A DNA stretch of 64,000 bases from an uncultured Alphaproteobacteria bacterium (GCA_944391345.1 CALXTE010000005.1:22050-86049); one strand, 5' to 3'; counted from the first letter of the stretch, positions 1 to 9,502 are shown. The notes: generated by a model from the sequence alone, not told the origin. A program made the numbers and translations.

Positions 1-326
1 CTTTTTATACTGTAATGTTCGTTTCTGATTCTCATCACATTGGATATTTAACACTTGGACCATTATATGGAATATTGGCATATCTTCCTCGAAACTCTGT
101 CGTAGTTACGATAGGCTTTATTTTTATTATGCTTTTTTATAATATCTTTTTTTGTTTTTTCTCATATTTTATCGAGAGATTTATAACAAAAAAGTATTTG
201 CGAAACACATATAGTAACGATGTTTTATCTAAAGGAATTTTACGAGCTAATATTTTGAGTTATGCAATATCTTTCTTCCTAATGTTGCCAATATATATCA
301 TGTTGCATGGAATATTAAGGATATAG
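1..326 (+). CDS. Membrane protein, 5' end cut by window edge
   Basis: The reading frame is already open at the window edge. The first ATG at 15 has no clear ribosome binding site, so this is probably the C-terminal part of a longer protein. The visible ~108 residues are strongly hydrophobic, with about three membrane-spanning stretches (around residues 20-30, 33-52 and 80-100 of the piece after the ATG) separated by a short basic loop (ERFITKKYLRNTY). The DNA is much more AT-rich than the housekeeping genes to the right, which could indicate a horizontally acquired gene. I do not recognise the family; a polytopic inner-membrane protein such as a surface-polysaccharide enzyme or transporter is possible but not shown. 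Confidence 0.5.
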   Translation, partial: FYTVMFVSDSHHIGYLTLGPLYGILAYLPRNSVVVTIGFIFIMLFYNIFFCFFSYFIERFITKKYLRNTYSNDVLSKGILRANILSYAISFFLMLPIYIMLHGILRI

Positions 327-327
327 T

Positions 328-384
328 AAAAGTCCGATAATTCATCAAAAATTGCCAATTTTAAAATGTAAAAAATCGGACTTT
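328..384. terminator. Long-range inverted repeat after the partial membrane gene
   Basis: The arms AAAGTCCGAT (about 329-338) and ATCGGACTTT (about 375-384) are complementary. They enclose a small internal hairpin, AAAATT-GCC-AATTTT. There is no clean T-tract after the outer stem, so a terminator role for the upstream gene is only tentative. Confidence 0.3.
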
Positions 385-440
385 ATGAAAGCCTTGGAAT
401 ACATACAAAAAAAGCACCTCAAAGGGTGCATTATCAAAAA

Positions 441-515
441 TGGTGCCGCCGATAAGAATCGGACTTACGACCCCGTCATTACCAATGACGTGCTCTACCA
501 CTGAGCTACGGCGGC
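441..515 (-). tRNA. tRNA-Thr (anticodon GGU)
   Basis: On the minus strand the sequence starts GCCGCCGTAGCTCAGTGG and ends with the complementary GGCGGC, a discriminator A and an encoded CCA. The D arm (GCTC..GAGC), a 5-bp anticodon stem CGTCA/TGACG with loop TTGGTAA, and a T arm with GTTCGA-like consensus (GTAAGTCCGATTC) are all visible. The loop gives anticodon GGT (GGU), threonine. It is 75 nt including CCA, a normal length. Confidence 0.95.
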
Positions 516-590
516 GCATTGCAGATGAAACATACAAAACTCCGAAACAAAAATCAAGCATAATTTTGCAAAATTTATAACTTTTTTTGA

Positions 591-619
591 CTGACAATTC
601 AAAAATTAGGGAATAGAAT
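591..619 (+). promoter_or_regulatory. Sigma-70-like promoter of the META lipoprotein
   Basis: CTGACA (591-596), a 17-nt spacer and TAGAAT (614-619) lie 34 bp before the start codon of the lipoprotein gene at 653. Confidence 0.5.
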
Positions 620-652
620 AGCTCCATCATATAATTATTAGGAGGAAGGACG

Positions 653-1048
653 ATGAAAAAACTTTTTGCATTCTTTTTTGTTTTGGCCGCTTTAACCGGT
701 TGCACCAAGGCCGAAGCCGACTTAACCGGAAAGAATTATAAACTTGTTGATGCTGATTCAAAAGTTGAAATCACTTTGGGATTCGCCAAGGATGAAAATC
801 GTTATTACGGCAAGGCCGTGAATAATTATTTCGGAACCTATAAAGTTCAGGGTGCAGAAATCAGCTTTAGTCCGGCCGGCTCAACCATGATGGCAGCTCC
901 TGAAGATATGATGATGGCCGAGGCCGCCTATTTTCAGTTTTTGCCGCAGGTACAGGTTTTCAAGCTTGAAGGAAAACTCTTGACCTTAACTGCCGAAAAC
1001 GGCGAAACCATGGTCTTTGAAGAAACGGCTGCTCCGGCAGAAGAATAA
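653..1048 (+). CDS. META-domain lipoprotein
   Basis: This 131-residue protein has a lipoprotein signal peptide: MKK, a hydrophobic core and a lipobox LTGC with acylated Cys at residue 17. The remainder resembles the META/HslJ-type fold found in small outer-membrane or periplasmic lipoproteins: a repeated beta pattern with NYFGTYKV, the segment ISFSPAGSTMMAAPED, and a C-terminal LEGKLLTLTAENGETMVFEE. A strong Shine-Dalgarno (AGGAGGAAGGA) precedes the ATG. Family members are linked to envelope stress and, in E. coli HslJ, to novobiocin resistance; the role here is not known. Together with the next gene it forms a short transcription unit. Confidence 0.8.
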   Translation: MKKLFAFFFVLAALTGCTKAEADLTGKNYKLVDADSKVEITLGFAKDENRYYGKAVNNYFGTYKVQGAEISFSPAGSTMMAAPEDMMMAEAAYFQFLPQVQVFKLEGKLLTLTAENGETMVFEETAAPAEE

Positions 1049-1064
1049 GGCAAAGGACTAAGCT

Positions 1065-1421
1065 ATGGCTGAACCGCTGCCGCCGCAAGAACAATTTTTT
1101 CCGCTGTTGGTTGAAAGTTACATTCGCCTTGAGGCTGTTGTAACCTGCATAAAAAATGAAGACGCCGGTAACGAATATAAAGCCTTGCCGACAAAGTTCA
1201 AAATCGCGGAAGAATATTATAAGCAGATTGTTGAAAATGAGATTCAATCACCGCTTTTGGGCTTAAAGCTTGATTACGATTCGGCAAGCTCAATTTTAAC
1301 CGTTGAGCCGGATAATTTTGTTTTGGAGTTGTATAAAAACAAGATTATGCGTGAGGTAGCACTCAAACAGTCCATAGATTTTCAGCAACGATATTCAAAA
1401 TTCATTACTTTGGGTGAATAA
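1065..1421 (+). CDS. Hypothetical protein, 118 aa
   Basis: This small soluble, mixed-charge protein has no signal peptide and no motif I recognise. Its start is 16 bp after the META lipoprotein stop, with an AAGGA ribosome binding site, so it is probably co-transcribed with it. The predicted helices (VESYIRLEAVVTCIKNED, FKIAEEYYKQIVENEI, LYKNKIMREVALKQSIDF) suggest a compact alpha-rich fold. An intrinsic terminator follows immediately. Function unknown. Confidence 0.6.
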   Translation: MAEPLPPQEQFFPLLVESYIRLEAVVTCIKNEDAGNEYKALPTKFKIAEEYYKQIVENEIQSPLLGLKLDYDSASSILTVEPDNFVLELYKNKIMREVALKQSIDFQQRYSKFITLGE

Positions 1422-1422
1422 G

Positions 1423-1465
1423 AAAAACGGCCGAGAAAACAAAACTTCAAGGCCGTATTTTTTTT
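1423..1465. terminator. Bidirectional intrinsic terminator
   Basis: The stem ACGGCC/GGCCGT (1427-1432 and 1451-1456) has an A-run on its left and eight T on its right. It ends the plus-strand unit and, read on the other strand, follows trpS. Confidence 0.75.
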
Positions 1466-1492
1466 ACGAGTTACACCGATTCGCTGTCGGGT

Positions 1493-2509
1493 TTATCTTC
1501 CGAAGACGGCGTCTTTCAAGCGTTTTAGAGTGGCTTGTGCAGCCGGACGAGCTTTTTGTGCGCCTTTTTGCAACATTTCTTCAACCTCGTCGAAATGTGA
1601 CATATAGTAATTATACTTTTCGCGAGCTTCTTTAATCTCGGCAATAACGGCGTCGAGTAACATATTTTTGATATGCCCATAGCCGAGTTTTCCCTGCCGC
1701 AAACCATCACCCATTTCTTTGAGCTGCTCCGGTGTTGCGATTGATTTATAGATTTCATAAACCAAAATCTCATCAGGATTCTTGGGCTCTTCCATCGGAC
1801 GAGAGTCGGTTTTAATCGAGAAAATAGCTTTTTTAATCGACTTATCATCTTCAAATAAAGGGATAACATTGCCATAAGATTTGCTCATCTTGCGTCCGTC
1901 AACACCGGGGACAACCGCAACATTATCATCAAAATAATAAGTCGGCAGTTTCAAAAGCTCTTTGTTGTAATGAGCATTGATGGCTCCGGCAATATCACGA
2001 GCAATTTCAACATGCTGAACCTGATCTTTGCCGACAGGGACAATGTCGGAATCATAGGCCACAATATCCGCCGCCATAAGAGTTGGATAAGTATAAAGCC
2101 CCATGTTGATGCCGTCATCATCAGGCTTTCCGGCTTCCCGATTCTTATCAACCGCGGCTTTGTAGGCATGCGCCTTGTTCATAAACCCTTTAGGCGTATA
2201 GGCATAAAGAATGGTCGTGATTTCAGGAATTTCGGGAATATCTGACTGGCGGAAGAAAAAAGACTTTTCGGGGTCAAGTCCGCTGGCTAAGTAAATGCAA
2301 GAAATTTCCTTAGTTTTTTCACGTAAAATTTCAGGATTCTTCTCAGCATTAATGGCGTGATAATCAGCAATAAACATATAATGTTTTCCGCCTTGTTCAA
2401 GAGCTTTGTTGCCAAGGGCAATTGCGGGCTTGATGGCGCCGAGATAATTGCCCAAATGCGGCGTTCCGGTCGGTTTAACGCCGGTTAAAATCGTTTTTCC
2501 TTCAAACAT
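1493..2509 (-). CDS. trpS: Tryptophanyl-tRNA synthetase
   Basis: Class Ic aminoacyl-tRNA synthetase that charges tRNA-Trp in the cytoplasm. The N-terminus carries the HIGH-type motif in GVKPTGTPHLGNYLGA (residues about 11-26). The KMSKS loop is intact in GRKMSKSYGN (about residue 205). The ADIVAYDSDIVPVGKDQVQH segment is typical of TrpRS. At 338 residues it has normal bacterial length. It is divergent from serS, with less than 100 bp for both promoters, and ends at a shared bidirectional terminator. Confidence 0.97.
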   Translation of the reverse strand: MFEGKTILTGVKPTGTPHLGNYLGAIKPAIALGNKALEQGGKHYMFIADYHAINAEKNPEILREKTKEISCIYLASGLDPEKSFFFRQSDIPEIPEITTILYAYTPKGFMNKAHAYKAAVDKNREAGKPDDDGINMGLYTYPTLMAADIVAYDSDIVPVGKDQVQHVEIARDIAGAINAHYNKELLKLPTYYFDDNVAVVPGVDGRKMSKSYGNVIPLFEDDKSIKKAIFSIKTDSRPMEEPKNPDEILVYEIYKSIATPEQLKEMGDGLRQGKLGYGHIKNMLLDAVIAEIKEAREKYNYYMSHFDEVEEMLQKGAQKARPAAQATLKRLKDAVFGR

Positions 2510-2606
2510 TTTATTATATTCCCTAAATTTTGTATTGAAATTATCTGTAAAATTGGTACTCTAAACAGTGGTAAAAATCAACAAAAAAACAAATAGGACA
2601 ATAAAA

Positions 2607-3890
2607 ATGTTGGATATTAAATACATTATTGAGAATAAAGAACTCGTACAAGAAGGACTTAATAAAAAAGGCTACGCCAAAATCATAAATTTAGACGATT
2701 TAATATCCCTTCATTCCTCGATTACAAAGTTAAAAACCTCATCTCAGGCCAAGGCGGAAGAAAAAAATAAATTAAGCAATTCCATAAAATCAGCCTCGGC
2801 AGAGGAGCGCCCTGCGATTATTGCCAAGAGTAAAGAATTAGGCGAGGCCTTAAAGCAAGAGTTAGAAGAGCTTGATGCCGAACAGAAAAAATATGATGAG
2901 ATTATGTTGCGCATGCCAAACATGCCAAGCCCTGATTGCCCGGTCGGCCCTGATGAAAGCGGCAACGTTGTGATTCGCAAGGTTGGCGAAATCCCACAGT
3001 TTAGCTTCAAACCGCGTGACCATGTTGAGTTAATGGAACTCAATGATTGGGGCGAGATGGAAAGAATTGCCAAAGTCAGCGGCTCCAGAACTTACGCAAT
3101 AAAGAACGATTTAGCGCAGTTAGAATTAGCCATGCACATGATGGTTCTGGACAAGTTGCGCGCTCATGGCTTTACCGTAATCACTGTTCCGTCAATTTCA
3201 AAGGAAAAACCGCTTTATGGACAAGGTTATCTACCTTTTTCAAGAGATGAAATTTATTATATGCCGGCCGATGATTTATATTTGTCGGGCACGGCAGAGC
3301 TGATATTGAACTCTCTGCGCGCGGACGAAATTATCAACGAAGCCGAACTGCCGATTCTTTATGCCGGATTTTCTCCTTGCTTCCGTCGTGAGGCCGGGGC
3401 CGCCGGAAAAGATACCAGAGGCTTGGTTCGTGTCCACCAGTTTATGAAGACCGAACAATTTGTCATTTGCAAAAATGATATTAAAGAGAGCGAAAAATGG
3501 CATCAAACCCTGCTGAAAATATCAGAAGAAGTTTTGCAGGATTTAGAATTGCCTTATCAGGTTTTGGATATTTGCACCGGCGACATGGGCGCCCCGAAAT
3601 ATCGCCAGTATGATTTGGAGGCCTGGGTTCCGTCACAAAATTGTTATCGTGAAACCCATTCTTGCTCTAACATTACCGAATGGCAAGCGCGCCGCACAAA
3701 TTTGCGTTATCGTGATAATGCCGATGGCAAAGTGAAGTATGTTCATACCCTAAACAATACCGGTATCGCCACGCCGCGTGCTTTGGTACCGTTTATTGAA
3801 TGCCACCAAAATGAAGACGGCAGCGTCAATATTCCGCAAAAGCTTCGTCCTTATTTGGGGGGAAAAACCAAAATCGGTAAAAACGCATAG
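2607..3890 (+). CDS. serS: Seryl-tRNA synthetase
   Basis: Class II synthetase that charges tRNA-Ser (and tRNA-Sec where present). I chose the ATG at 2607: it has a ribosome binding site (AGGAC) and gives 427 residues starting MLDIKYI, the usual SerRS start. An upstream in-frame GTG at 2568 would add 13 unconserved lysine-rich residues. The N-terminal ~100 residues form the long coiled-coil tRNA-binding arm. Motif 2 (CFRREAGAAGKDTRGLVRVH) and motif 3 (TNLRYR region after ETHSCSNITEWQARR) are present. The next gene begins 28 bp later and may be co-transcribed. Confidence 0.97.
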   Translation: MLDIKYIIENKELVQEGLNKKGYAKIINLDDLISLHSSITKLKTSSQAKAEEKNKLSNSIKSASAEERPAIIAKSKELGEALKQELEELDAEQKKYDEIMLRMPNMPSPDCPVGPDESGNVVIRKVGEIPQFSFKPRDHVELMELNDWGEMERIAKVSGSRTYAIKNDLAQLELAMHMMVLDKLRAHGFTVITVPSISKEKPLYGQGYLPFSRDEIYYMPADDLYLSGTAELILNSLRADEIINEAELPILYAGFSPCFRREAGAAGKDTRGLVRVHQFMKTEQFVICKNDIKESEKWHQTLLKISEEVLQDLELPYQVLDICTGDMGAPKYRQYDLEAWVPSQNCYRETHSCSNITEWQARRTNLRYRDNADGKVKYVHTLNNTGIATPRALVPFIECHQNEDGSVNIPQKLRPYLGGKTKIGKNA

Positions 3891-3918
3891 ATAATAACTA
3901 ATAAAAAAAGGAAAGTGC

Positions 3919-5157
3919 ATGAAAAACGTTGTATCAAACCTTCTCGGATTTATGACCAAAATCGAAAATTATTACGGACAGGAGATTTCTTCAACGAACA
4001 AAGCCGAAGGCAAAGAGCGCCAGTCTTCACAGGCTTTGAAATTGTGCTTTCTGGGGTATTTGCTCCATCCTTATCTGAAGCAAAAAATAAATTTAAGCAA
4101 GCTGATAAGGCTCTCTTTGGTTGCCAGCCGCTTTACCGCCGACACACTTTATGATGCCGGCAAAAAGAAGCTTGGCGCCAAAGAGCGGGCCTATCTTTTA
4201 GACCGTGCCGAGCAGGCTGACGCGCTTTTGGATAGAAAAACAGAAACCTTGAGTGAGGCGCTGACAGACATCCTTGACCAAAAAAGCCTTGAAAGTCGTT
4301 TGATAATGTTTTTTGGGCGCTGGATTAACCGCTGGGAAGAGATTGCCGCTAAGAAAAATTGGGAACATAAAACCGATTTCAGAGAAAAGCCTTATGAGAG
4401 CTTAACCACGGTGAAAAAGCTTGAAGAACCTTTTGTTGAGGAGGCGTTTTCTTACCTAAATAAAAGAATATACGAGGTTTTATCGGCCGAAGGCATAGAG
4501 TTGGCTGCGCCCAAAATCAAACATTCTCCATTTACGGAAAATCTGCTTGACTTCATGACACATATTGATGATTTGAGCCAAACCCAGCGTGATAATCTTA
4601 TGACCGATGGGCGCAGAGAAACTGATGCCGATCATATCATCAAACTTATGTGGTGGATAATGGTTGCCTTGCCGCATCTGCAAAAGAAATACGCTGAGGA
4701 TAGGTTGTTTGAACTGGCCTTGGTTCATGATATTGTAGAAGCCCGCTGCGGCGACATTCCGTTGTCTTTGCAACACAGCGATGCCGGAATAAAGCTGCAA
4801 AAAATTCAAAACGAGTGGGAGGCGATTATGTACTTCCGCGCGATATTGCCGCCACCGTTAAACAACCTGACTTATAACTTGTTTGAAGAATACGAAACCA
4901 AGGAAACACCGGAGAGCAAAGTCGTTTGGGCGCTGGATAAGCTTGACGCCAACTGGCAGGCCAACCTCTATAATGGCGGCGATGTCACTTATTGGGGAAA
5001 ATATCCGAACGGTGAGGTTTACTATCAACTGGCCTTAACGCGCAAACCTTTGGTCACGGAAATGGGCGAACCTTTGTTGAAGGCGCTTGAAGACGAAACC
5101 ATCAGCACTTCGCAGAAAAATATGGAATCCTGCGGCATAAAGGTTGCTAATTTATAA
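3919..5157 (+). CDS. HD-domain phosphohydrolase with N-terminal extension
   Basis: This is a 412-residue cytoplasmic protein. The C-terminal part (about 205-380) is an HD-type metal-dependent phosphohydrolase related to the YfbR/HD_3 nucleotidase group: a His in ADHIIKLMWW, the HD pair in LALVHDIVEARCGDIP, and a downstream Asp in VVWALDKLDAN complete the metal-binding set. The N-terminal ~190 residues are helical and not recognised; they may be a second, degenerate HD-like bundle. By analogy with YfbR it could dephosphorylate (deoxy)nucleoside monophosphates, but the substrate is not shown. It has an AAAGGAAA ribosome binding site and is convergent with pntB. Confidence 0.7.
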   Translation: MKNVVSNLLGFMTKIENYYGQEISSTNKAEGKERQSSQALKLCFLGYLLHPYLKQKINLSKLIRLSLVASRFTADTLYDAGKKKLGAKERAYLLDRAEQADALLDRKTETLSEALTDILDQKSLESRLIMFFGRWINRWEEIAAKKNWEHKTDFREKPYESLTTVKKLEEPFVEEAFSYLNKRIYEVLSAEGIELAAPKIKHSPFTENLLDFMTHIDDLSQTQRDNLMTDGRRETDADHIIKLMWWIMVALPHLQKKYAEDRLFELALVHDIVEARCGDIPLSLQHSDAGIKLQKIQNEWEAIMYFRAILPPPLNNLTYNLFEEYETKETPESKVVWALDKLDANWQANLYNGGDVTYWGKYPNGEVYYQLALTRKPLVTEMGEPLLKALEDETISTSQKNMESCGIKVANL

Positions 5158-5164
5158 TAAAAAG

Positions 5165-6520
5165 CTATTGTTCAAGAACCGAGGTTATTTCCTCGGTTAC
5201 TTTTTTTGCGTCGCCATAAAGCATAAAAGTATTCGGCGCATAAAACAGTGGGTTGTCCACGCCGGAATAACCTGTTGCCAAAGAGCGCTTAACAAAAAAG
5301 ACGGTTTTTGCTTTACCGACCTCCAGCACCGGCATTCCGAAAATGGGGGAAGAGCTATCCGTTTTTGCCAATGGGTTAGTGACATCATTTGCGCCGATAA
5401 CATAGGCCACGTCAGCCGTAGCAAACTCGCGGTTTATGGCTTCTAGCTCAAACACATCTTCATAAGGGACATTAGCTTCGGCCAGCAAAACATTCATATG
5501 CCCCGGCATACGACCGGCCACCGGATGAATGGCAAATTTAACCTCAACATTATATTTTGAGGCAAGAACTTCGGCCATCTCTTTCAGAATATGCTGCGCC
5601 TGAGCAACCGCCATACCATACCCCGGAACAATAATCACTTTAGAGGCATTTTCCATGATAAAAGCAGCATCTTGCGGATCACCGGCTTTGGCTTGCTGAT
5701 GAGTTTCTTTAGCGGCAGCACTTGCACTTTCGCCAAGAGAGCCAAACATAACAGACATCAACGAGCGATTCATGGCCTTTGTCATGATATAAGAGAGAAT
5801 AGCACCGCTCGCCCCGACAATAGCCCCGACAATAATCAGCAAGATATTATTAAGCGAGAAGCCGATACCAACGGCCGCCCAACCGGAATAAGAATTAAGG
5901 ATAGAAATAACAATCGGCATATCCGCACCGCCAATCGGCAAAACCAGGGTAACCCCGAGCACCAGAGAGGCAGCGGCAAGCAGATAAAAAGGCTCAATCT
6001 GACCGGTAATCACAAAATGAGCGCAGGAGGCAATCACCAAAAGCGCCAACATCAAATTAAACGTCCGTTGCAGCGGAAAATGCAAAGGCTTGGCTGAAAT
6101 GAGGCCTTGCAGCTTTGCAAAAGCAAGGATTGAACCGGAAAAAGCAATGGCGCCGATAAGCAATCCGATAGCATTTTCAACATAGAGCGCCGAGCCGGCA
6201 AGAACTTCTGCCATGGCAATCAGTACGGCTGACAAGCCGCCCAAACCGTTAAACGCCGCAATCATTTGGGGCAGGGCGGTCATCTTGACTTTAATTGCAA
6301 AATAAGAGCCGATAAGCGCGCCGGCAATCAATGCCAATCCCACCCACAGTGTGTCGCTGACAAGGGATGAGGCTAAGGTAGCGCCAATGGCCAAAATCAT
6401 ACCAAAGATGCCGAGCAAATTACCTTTACGCGCGGTATCAGGCGCGGCTAAGCTGCGAATGGAGAGAATGAACAACACCGCCGATAAAAGATAAGAAACG
6501 AGTAACAAAGAATTAGTCAT
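5165..6520 (-). CDS. pntB: NAD(P) transhydrogenase subunit beta
   Basis: Proton-translocating transhydrogenase beta subunit: domain II membrane helices followed by the NADP(H)-binding domain III. Residues 1 to about 260 hold eight or nine hydrophobic helices. The C-terminal ~180 residues carry the domain III signatures [36 protein letters not shown] and [19 protein letters not shown]. At 451 residues it is near the usual ~460. Its start overlaps the end of pntAB by 8 bp, so the three subunits are translationally coupled. The complex uses the proton gradient to make NADPH from NADH. Confidence 0.95.
   Translation of the reverse strand: MTNSLLLVSYLLSAVLFILSIRSLAAPDTARKGNLLGIFGMILAIGATLASSLVSDTLWVGLALIAGALIGSYFAIKVKMTALPQMIAAFNGLGGLSAVLIAMAEVLAGSALYVENAIGLLIGAIAFSGSILAFAKLQGLISAKPLHFPLQRTFNLMLALLVIASCAHFVITGQIEPFYLLAAASLVLGVTLVLPIGGADMPIVISILNSYSGWAAVGIGFSLNNILLIIVGAIVGASGAILSYIMTKAMNRSLMSVMFGSLGESASAAAKETHQQAKAGDPQDAAFIMENASKVIIVPGYGMAVAQAQHILKEMAEVLASKYNVEVKFAIHPVAGRMPGHMNVLLAEANVPYEDVFELEAINREFATADVAYVIGANDVTNPLAKTDSSSPIFGMPVLEVGKAKTVFFVKRSLATGYSGVDNPLFYAPNTFMLYGDAKKVTEEITSVLEQ
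5177..5207 (+). terminator. Intrinsic terminator inside the 3' end of pntB
   Basis: The perfect 8-bp stem AACCGAGG/CCTCGGTT (5177-5184 and 5191-5198) has a 6-nt loop and is followed by AC and seven T. It ends the HD gene, but its DNA is also the last codons of the convergent pntB. Confidence 0.75.
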
Positions 6521-6827
6521 GGTGTTTTACCTCCTGCGGCAAAGGTTTTTCTTTTTTCTTAAACATAAGGAGCATGCGTTGCGAGACAATAAAACCGCCA
6601 AAAATATTGATTGAGGCTAAAACCACGGCAATGAGGCCCAAAATTTTGGCCAAACTGAACTCGGCAGTTCCGGCAGTAATGAGCGCCCCGAGAATAACCA
6701 CGCCGGAAATTGCATTAGACACACTCATCAAAGGAGAATGCAAAGCCGGTGTCACGCCCCACACCACAAAATAACCGACAAAGCAGGCCAAAACAAAAAT
6801 GGTCCAAAGTAAAAAACTGTCTGTCAT
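6513..6827 (-). CDS. pntAB: NAD(P) transhydrogenase subunit alpha, part 2 (membrane)
   Basis: This small three-helix membrane segment of the alpha subunit is encoded separately, as in other Alphaproteobacteria. The start was set at the ATG at 6827 ([19 protein letters not shown]), which overlaps the pntAA stop by 4 bp (ATGA). A longer frame from 6854 would add nine unconserved residues. The family pattern [26 protein letters not shown] is present. 104 residues. Confidence 0.93.
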   Translation of the reverse strand: MTDSFLLWTIFVLACFVGYFVVWGVTPALHSPLMSVSNAISGVVILGALITAGTAEFSLAKILGLIAVVLASINIFGGFIVSQRMLLMFKKKEKPLPQEVKHHD

Positions 6828-7861
6828 AGCAATTCTCCGTTTTTCATAAAACATACGGCTTTCAAAATATCGTCGTTAAAGTCGGTTGGATTTTGCGCCG
6901 TAGGCTTAAAAAAGGTTTGAACAAAGTTATAAACATTGCGGGCAAAAAGCTCGCTGGCCGAATAAGGCAGCAGAGCCGCCCCGTTAGAAAGACCGATAAT
7001 CGAAACATCAAACAATCTAACGATTTTGCCGGCGTCAGAGCCTTCAATATTGCCGCCGCTGTCAACTGCCATATCAACCAGAACCGAATTCTTTTTCATC
7101 TGCTTTATCATATTCTTAGAGATAAGCCGCGGTGCTTTTTTATCAGGAATTTGCGCGGTCGTAATCACAATATCTGATTGTTTGAGTTGATTAACAAAAT
7201 CTTGCGGATTTTCGTTTTTCAAATATTTTGCCCCAAGGGATTCGACTTGTTCTTTGACTTCCGGTCGAACATCTGAAGCCACAACCTGCGCCCCCAAACG
7301 TTTGGCAGTAGCAATAGCCTGCAAACCGGCCACTCCGACCCCAACCACAAAAACTTTTGCCGGAGGAATGGTCCCGGCTGCCGTAATCATAAACGGCACG
7401 GCACGATTAAAACTGTTTATGGCAATAAGAGCGGCTTTATAACCGGCCAAATTACTTTGAGATGAAAGCACATCCATATTCTGCGCCCGAGAGATTCGCG
7501 GAATAAGATTGAGGGCAAAACACGTGGCTTGCTTTTTTGCTAAATCTGATTTTGAGGCCGTACGCGATTCGCTCGGAAAAAGTGCAATGATGGCGCAGCC
7601 GTTTTTCATAAGCGAAATTTCATTAGGCTGCGGCGCGTTGATTTTAAGGATGATATCGGCCGATTTGTAGACTTCTTTTGCCGAAGAAATGATTTTGGCA
7701 CCGGCTTGGCGGTAGTCATCATCATTAAAGCCGGATTCGCTCCCTGCCTCAGACTGGATATGAACCTCAAATCCGAGGGCAACAAATTTTTTGATAGTTT
7801 CGGGAGTGGCAGCCACGCGGGTTTCATTAGCTAAAATTTCTTTGGGAACGGCAATAATCAT
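6824..7861 (-). CDS. pntAA: NAD(P) transhydrogenase subunit alpha, part 1 (NAD-binding)
   Basis: Cytoplasmic domain I of the transhydrogenase, which binds NAD(H) and is homologous to alanine dehydrogenase. The start at 7861 (MIIAVPKEI) has a GAGG ribosome binding site; an upstream ATG at 7915 would add 18 poorly conserved residues. Visible features are the N-terminal [16 protein letters not shown], the Rossmann glycines in [22 protein letters not shown] (about residue 170) and the mobile-loop region around [10 protein letters not shown]. 345 residues. First gene of pntAA-pntAB-pntB; divergent from the chrA pair. Confidence 0.95.
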   Translation of the reverse strand: MIIAVPKEILANETRVAATPETIKKFVALGFEVHIQSEAGSESGFNDDDYRQAGAKIISSAKEVYKSADIILKINAPQPNEISLMKNGCAIIALFPSESRTASKSDLAKKQATCFALNLIPRISRAQNMDVLSSQSNLAGYKAALIAINSFNRAVPFMITAAGTIPPAKVFVVGVGVAGLQAIATAKRLGAQVVASDVRPEVKEQVESLGAKYLKNENPQDFVNQLKQSDIVITTAQIPDKKAPRLISKNMIKQMKKNSVLVDMAVDSGGNIEGSDAGKIVRLFDVSIIGLSNGAALLPYSASELFARNVYNFVQTFFKPTAQNPTDFNDDILKAVCFMKNGELL

Positions 7862-7963
7862 CTTGACCTCGGCAAAGCATGATACTAAATTCGAACAAGA
7901 TATTATATAATGCAAGATAATGTAGAATGCAATAAGTTAAAATAAATAGTAGGATAAGCAAAA

Positions 7964-8509
7964 ATGCTGCAATTATTTTTAACATTTTTCAAAATCGGAC
8001 TATTTACCTTTGGCGGCGGCTATGCGATGTTGCCGCTGTTACAAGATGAAATTGTGCGCCGCCACAAATGGGCCACGGAGGACGAGCTTTTGGACTATTA
8101 CGCGGTTGGGCAAAGCACACCGGGGATAATCTCGGTGAATGTCGCAACCTTTATCGGCTATCGCCAATATGGCGTATGGGGCGGAATTTTAGCCACGCTG
8201 GCCATAATCATGCCTTCTTTCATCATTATTACCTTGATTGCAACCATCTTAGATAAATTTATGGATAACAAATATTTGACTCATGCCTTTGCCGGAATTC
8301 GTTTGGCCGTGAGTGCCTTAATATTAGACACGGTCATCGGCCTATGGAAAAAAAGCGTTAATAACCGCTTGGGCTATGTGATATTTGCCCTTGCCGCGAT
8401 TAGTGTCCTGTTTTTAAATGTCTCAGCGGTTTTGGTGGTGATTGTCGCCGGCGCAATGGGCTATATCGCTCATCGGGTAAAATCTTCTGCTAAAAAGGAG
8501 AAAGCCTGA
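7964..8509 (+). CDS. chrA: Chromate transporter family, half 1
   Basis: Short-chain CHR-family membrane protein of 181 residues. It has the family N-terminal signature FFKIGLFTFGGGYAMLPLLQ and the conserved QSTPGIISVNVATFIGY, followed by several hydrophobic helices and a basic C-terminus. Short CHR proteins work as pairs of antiparallel halves; the partner is the next gene, whose start overlaps this stop by one base (TGATG). The family exports chromate in some bacteria; in anaerobes without chromate exposure the physiological substrate is unclear. Confidence 0.85.
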   Translation: MLQLFLTFFKIGLFTFGGGYAMLPLLQDEIVRRHKWATEDELLDYYAVGQSTPGIISVNVATFIGYRQYGVWGGILATLAIIMPSFIIITLIATILDKFMDNKYLTHAFAGIRLAVSALILDTVIGLWKKSVNNRLGYVIFALAAISVLFLNVSAVLVVIVAGAMGYIAHRVKSSAKKEKA

Positions 8510-9027
8510 TGATATATGCCATTTTGTTCTTTCAGTTTTTTAAGATAGGGCTGTTTGCCATAGGCGGCGGCTTGGTTACCGTCCCGTTTTTATTTGACTT
8601 AGCCGAGCATTATCCATGGTTTACGGCGGCCGAATTAGCCGATATGATAGCCATTTCCGAGTCCACTCCGGGGCCTTTGGGGGTAAATATGGCAACTTAT
8701 GCCGGTTTTAAGGCCGCGGGAGTTTTCGGCGGAGCTATTGCGACCATAGGCCTGACCTTTCCGTCGGTGGTAATTATCATCTTGATTGCCAAGTTATTAA
8801 AAAAATTCAAGGACAATCCGAATGTCCGGAGCATTTTAACCGGCATCAGACCGGCGGTAATTGCGCTGATTTGCTTGGCTGGCTGGGAGATATTAAAAAT
8901 ATCGGTCAGAAGTTGGCAAGACGGCATAATTTTTGTTTTATTTTTAGCCGCAATACATTATTATAAAAAAAGCCCGATTCTTTATATCATCATAGCGGCC
9001 ATTATCGGCGTCGCGCTTGAACTTTAA
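8509..9027 (+). CDS. chrA: Chromate transporter family, half 2
   Basis: Second half of the split CHR transporter, 172 residues. It carries the signature FFKIGLFAIGGGLVTVPFLF and the second conserved block ISESTPGPLGVNMATYAGF. About five hydrophobic segments follow. It is translationally coupled to half 1 and followed 10 bp later by a small membrane-anchored protein, probably in the same mRNA. Confidence 0.85.
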   Translation: MIYAILFFQFFKIGLFAIGGGLVTVPFLFDLAEHYPWFTAAELADMIAISESTPGPLGVNMATYAGFKAAGVFGGAIATIGLTFPSVVIIILIAKLLKKFKDNPNVRSILTGIRPAVIALICLAGWEILKISVRSWQDGIIFVLFLAAIHYYKKSPILYIIIAAIIGVALEL

Positions 9028-9037
9028 GGAGAACAAC

Positions 9038-9502
9038 ATGAGAAAATGGATATGGACAGCAATCATTTTAGTGATTATCGTCGGATTATATATCATAAGT
9101 TTAGGCGCCTACGGAACTTGGGTTAATACCAATCCCCAGCCGGGAAACATTTTTTCGGGTGATATCAAAATTGAAAAAATCAAAAACGAAGAAGGCGCAC
9201 AGCACAAATATTTAATGATAATTTCTGATAAAGAAAATCATGCTTTATCTTGCACCCCGACTGAGGAAGAAGAGATATATACTTGCTTGCCGTTTATTAA
9301 AAGCACCGACAGCAATACGCTGAAAGACATTGCCCTGCAAACGGCCATGACCCCGCTATTTGTAAAACTTAAAGTCCAAAATTATATGTTCTATCATGTT
9401 TTGGATATTGAGATGAGCTATGTCACGCCCAAATGCCAAAAGCTTGGCGAAGAAGGCTGCCAGCTTATCAAGCTCCCGCAATACACCAAAAAAGGCATAT
9501 AA
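9038..9502 (+). CDS. Single-pass membrane protein, unknown
   Basis: The start at 9038 (MRKWIWTAIILVIIVGLYII) is preceded by AAGGAGA and gives 154 residues. An earlier in-frame ATG at 9017 lies inside the chrA end and lacks a ribosome binding site. One N-terminal membrane helix (residues 4-22) is followed by a ~125-residue extracytoplasmic domain with four cysteines (in SCTP, TCLP, TPKCQKLG and EGCQ) that could form disulfides. No family recognised. Probably in the chrA transcript. Confidence 0.6.
   Translation: MRKWIWTAIILVIIVGLYIISLGAYGTWVNTNPQPGNIFSGDIKIEKIKNEEGAQHKYLMIISDKENHALSCTPTEEEEIYTCLPFIKSTDSNTLKDIALQTAMTPLFVKLKVQNYMFYHVLDIEMSYVTPKCQKLGEEGCQLIKLPQYTKKGI

Noticed and set aside
2568-2606. 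GTG start 39 bp upstream of serS.
   Set aside because: The extra 13 residues are not SerRS-like and the ATG at 2607 has the better ribosome binding site and gives the usual length.
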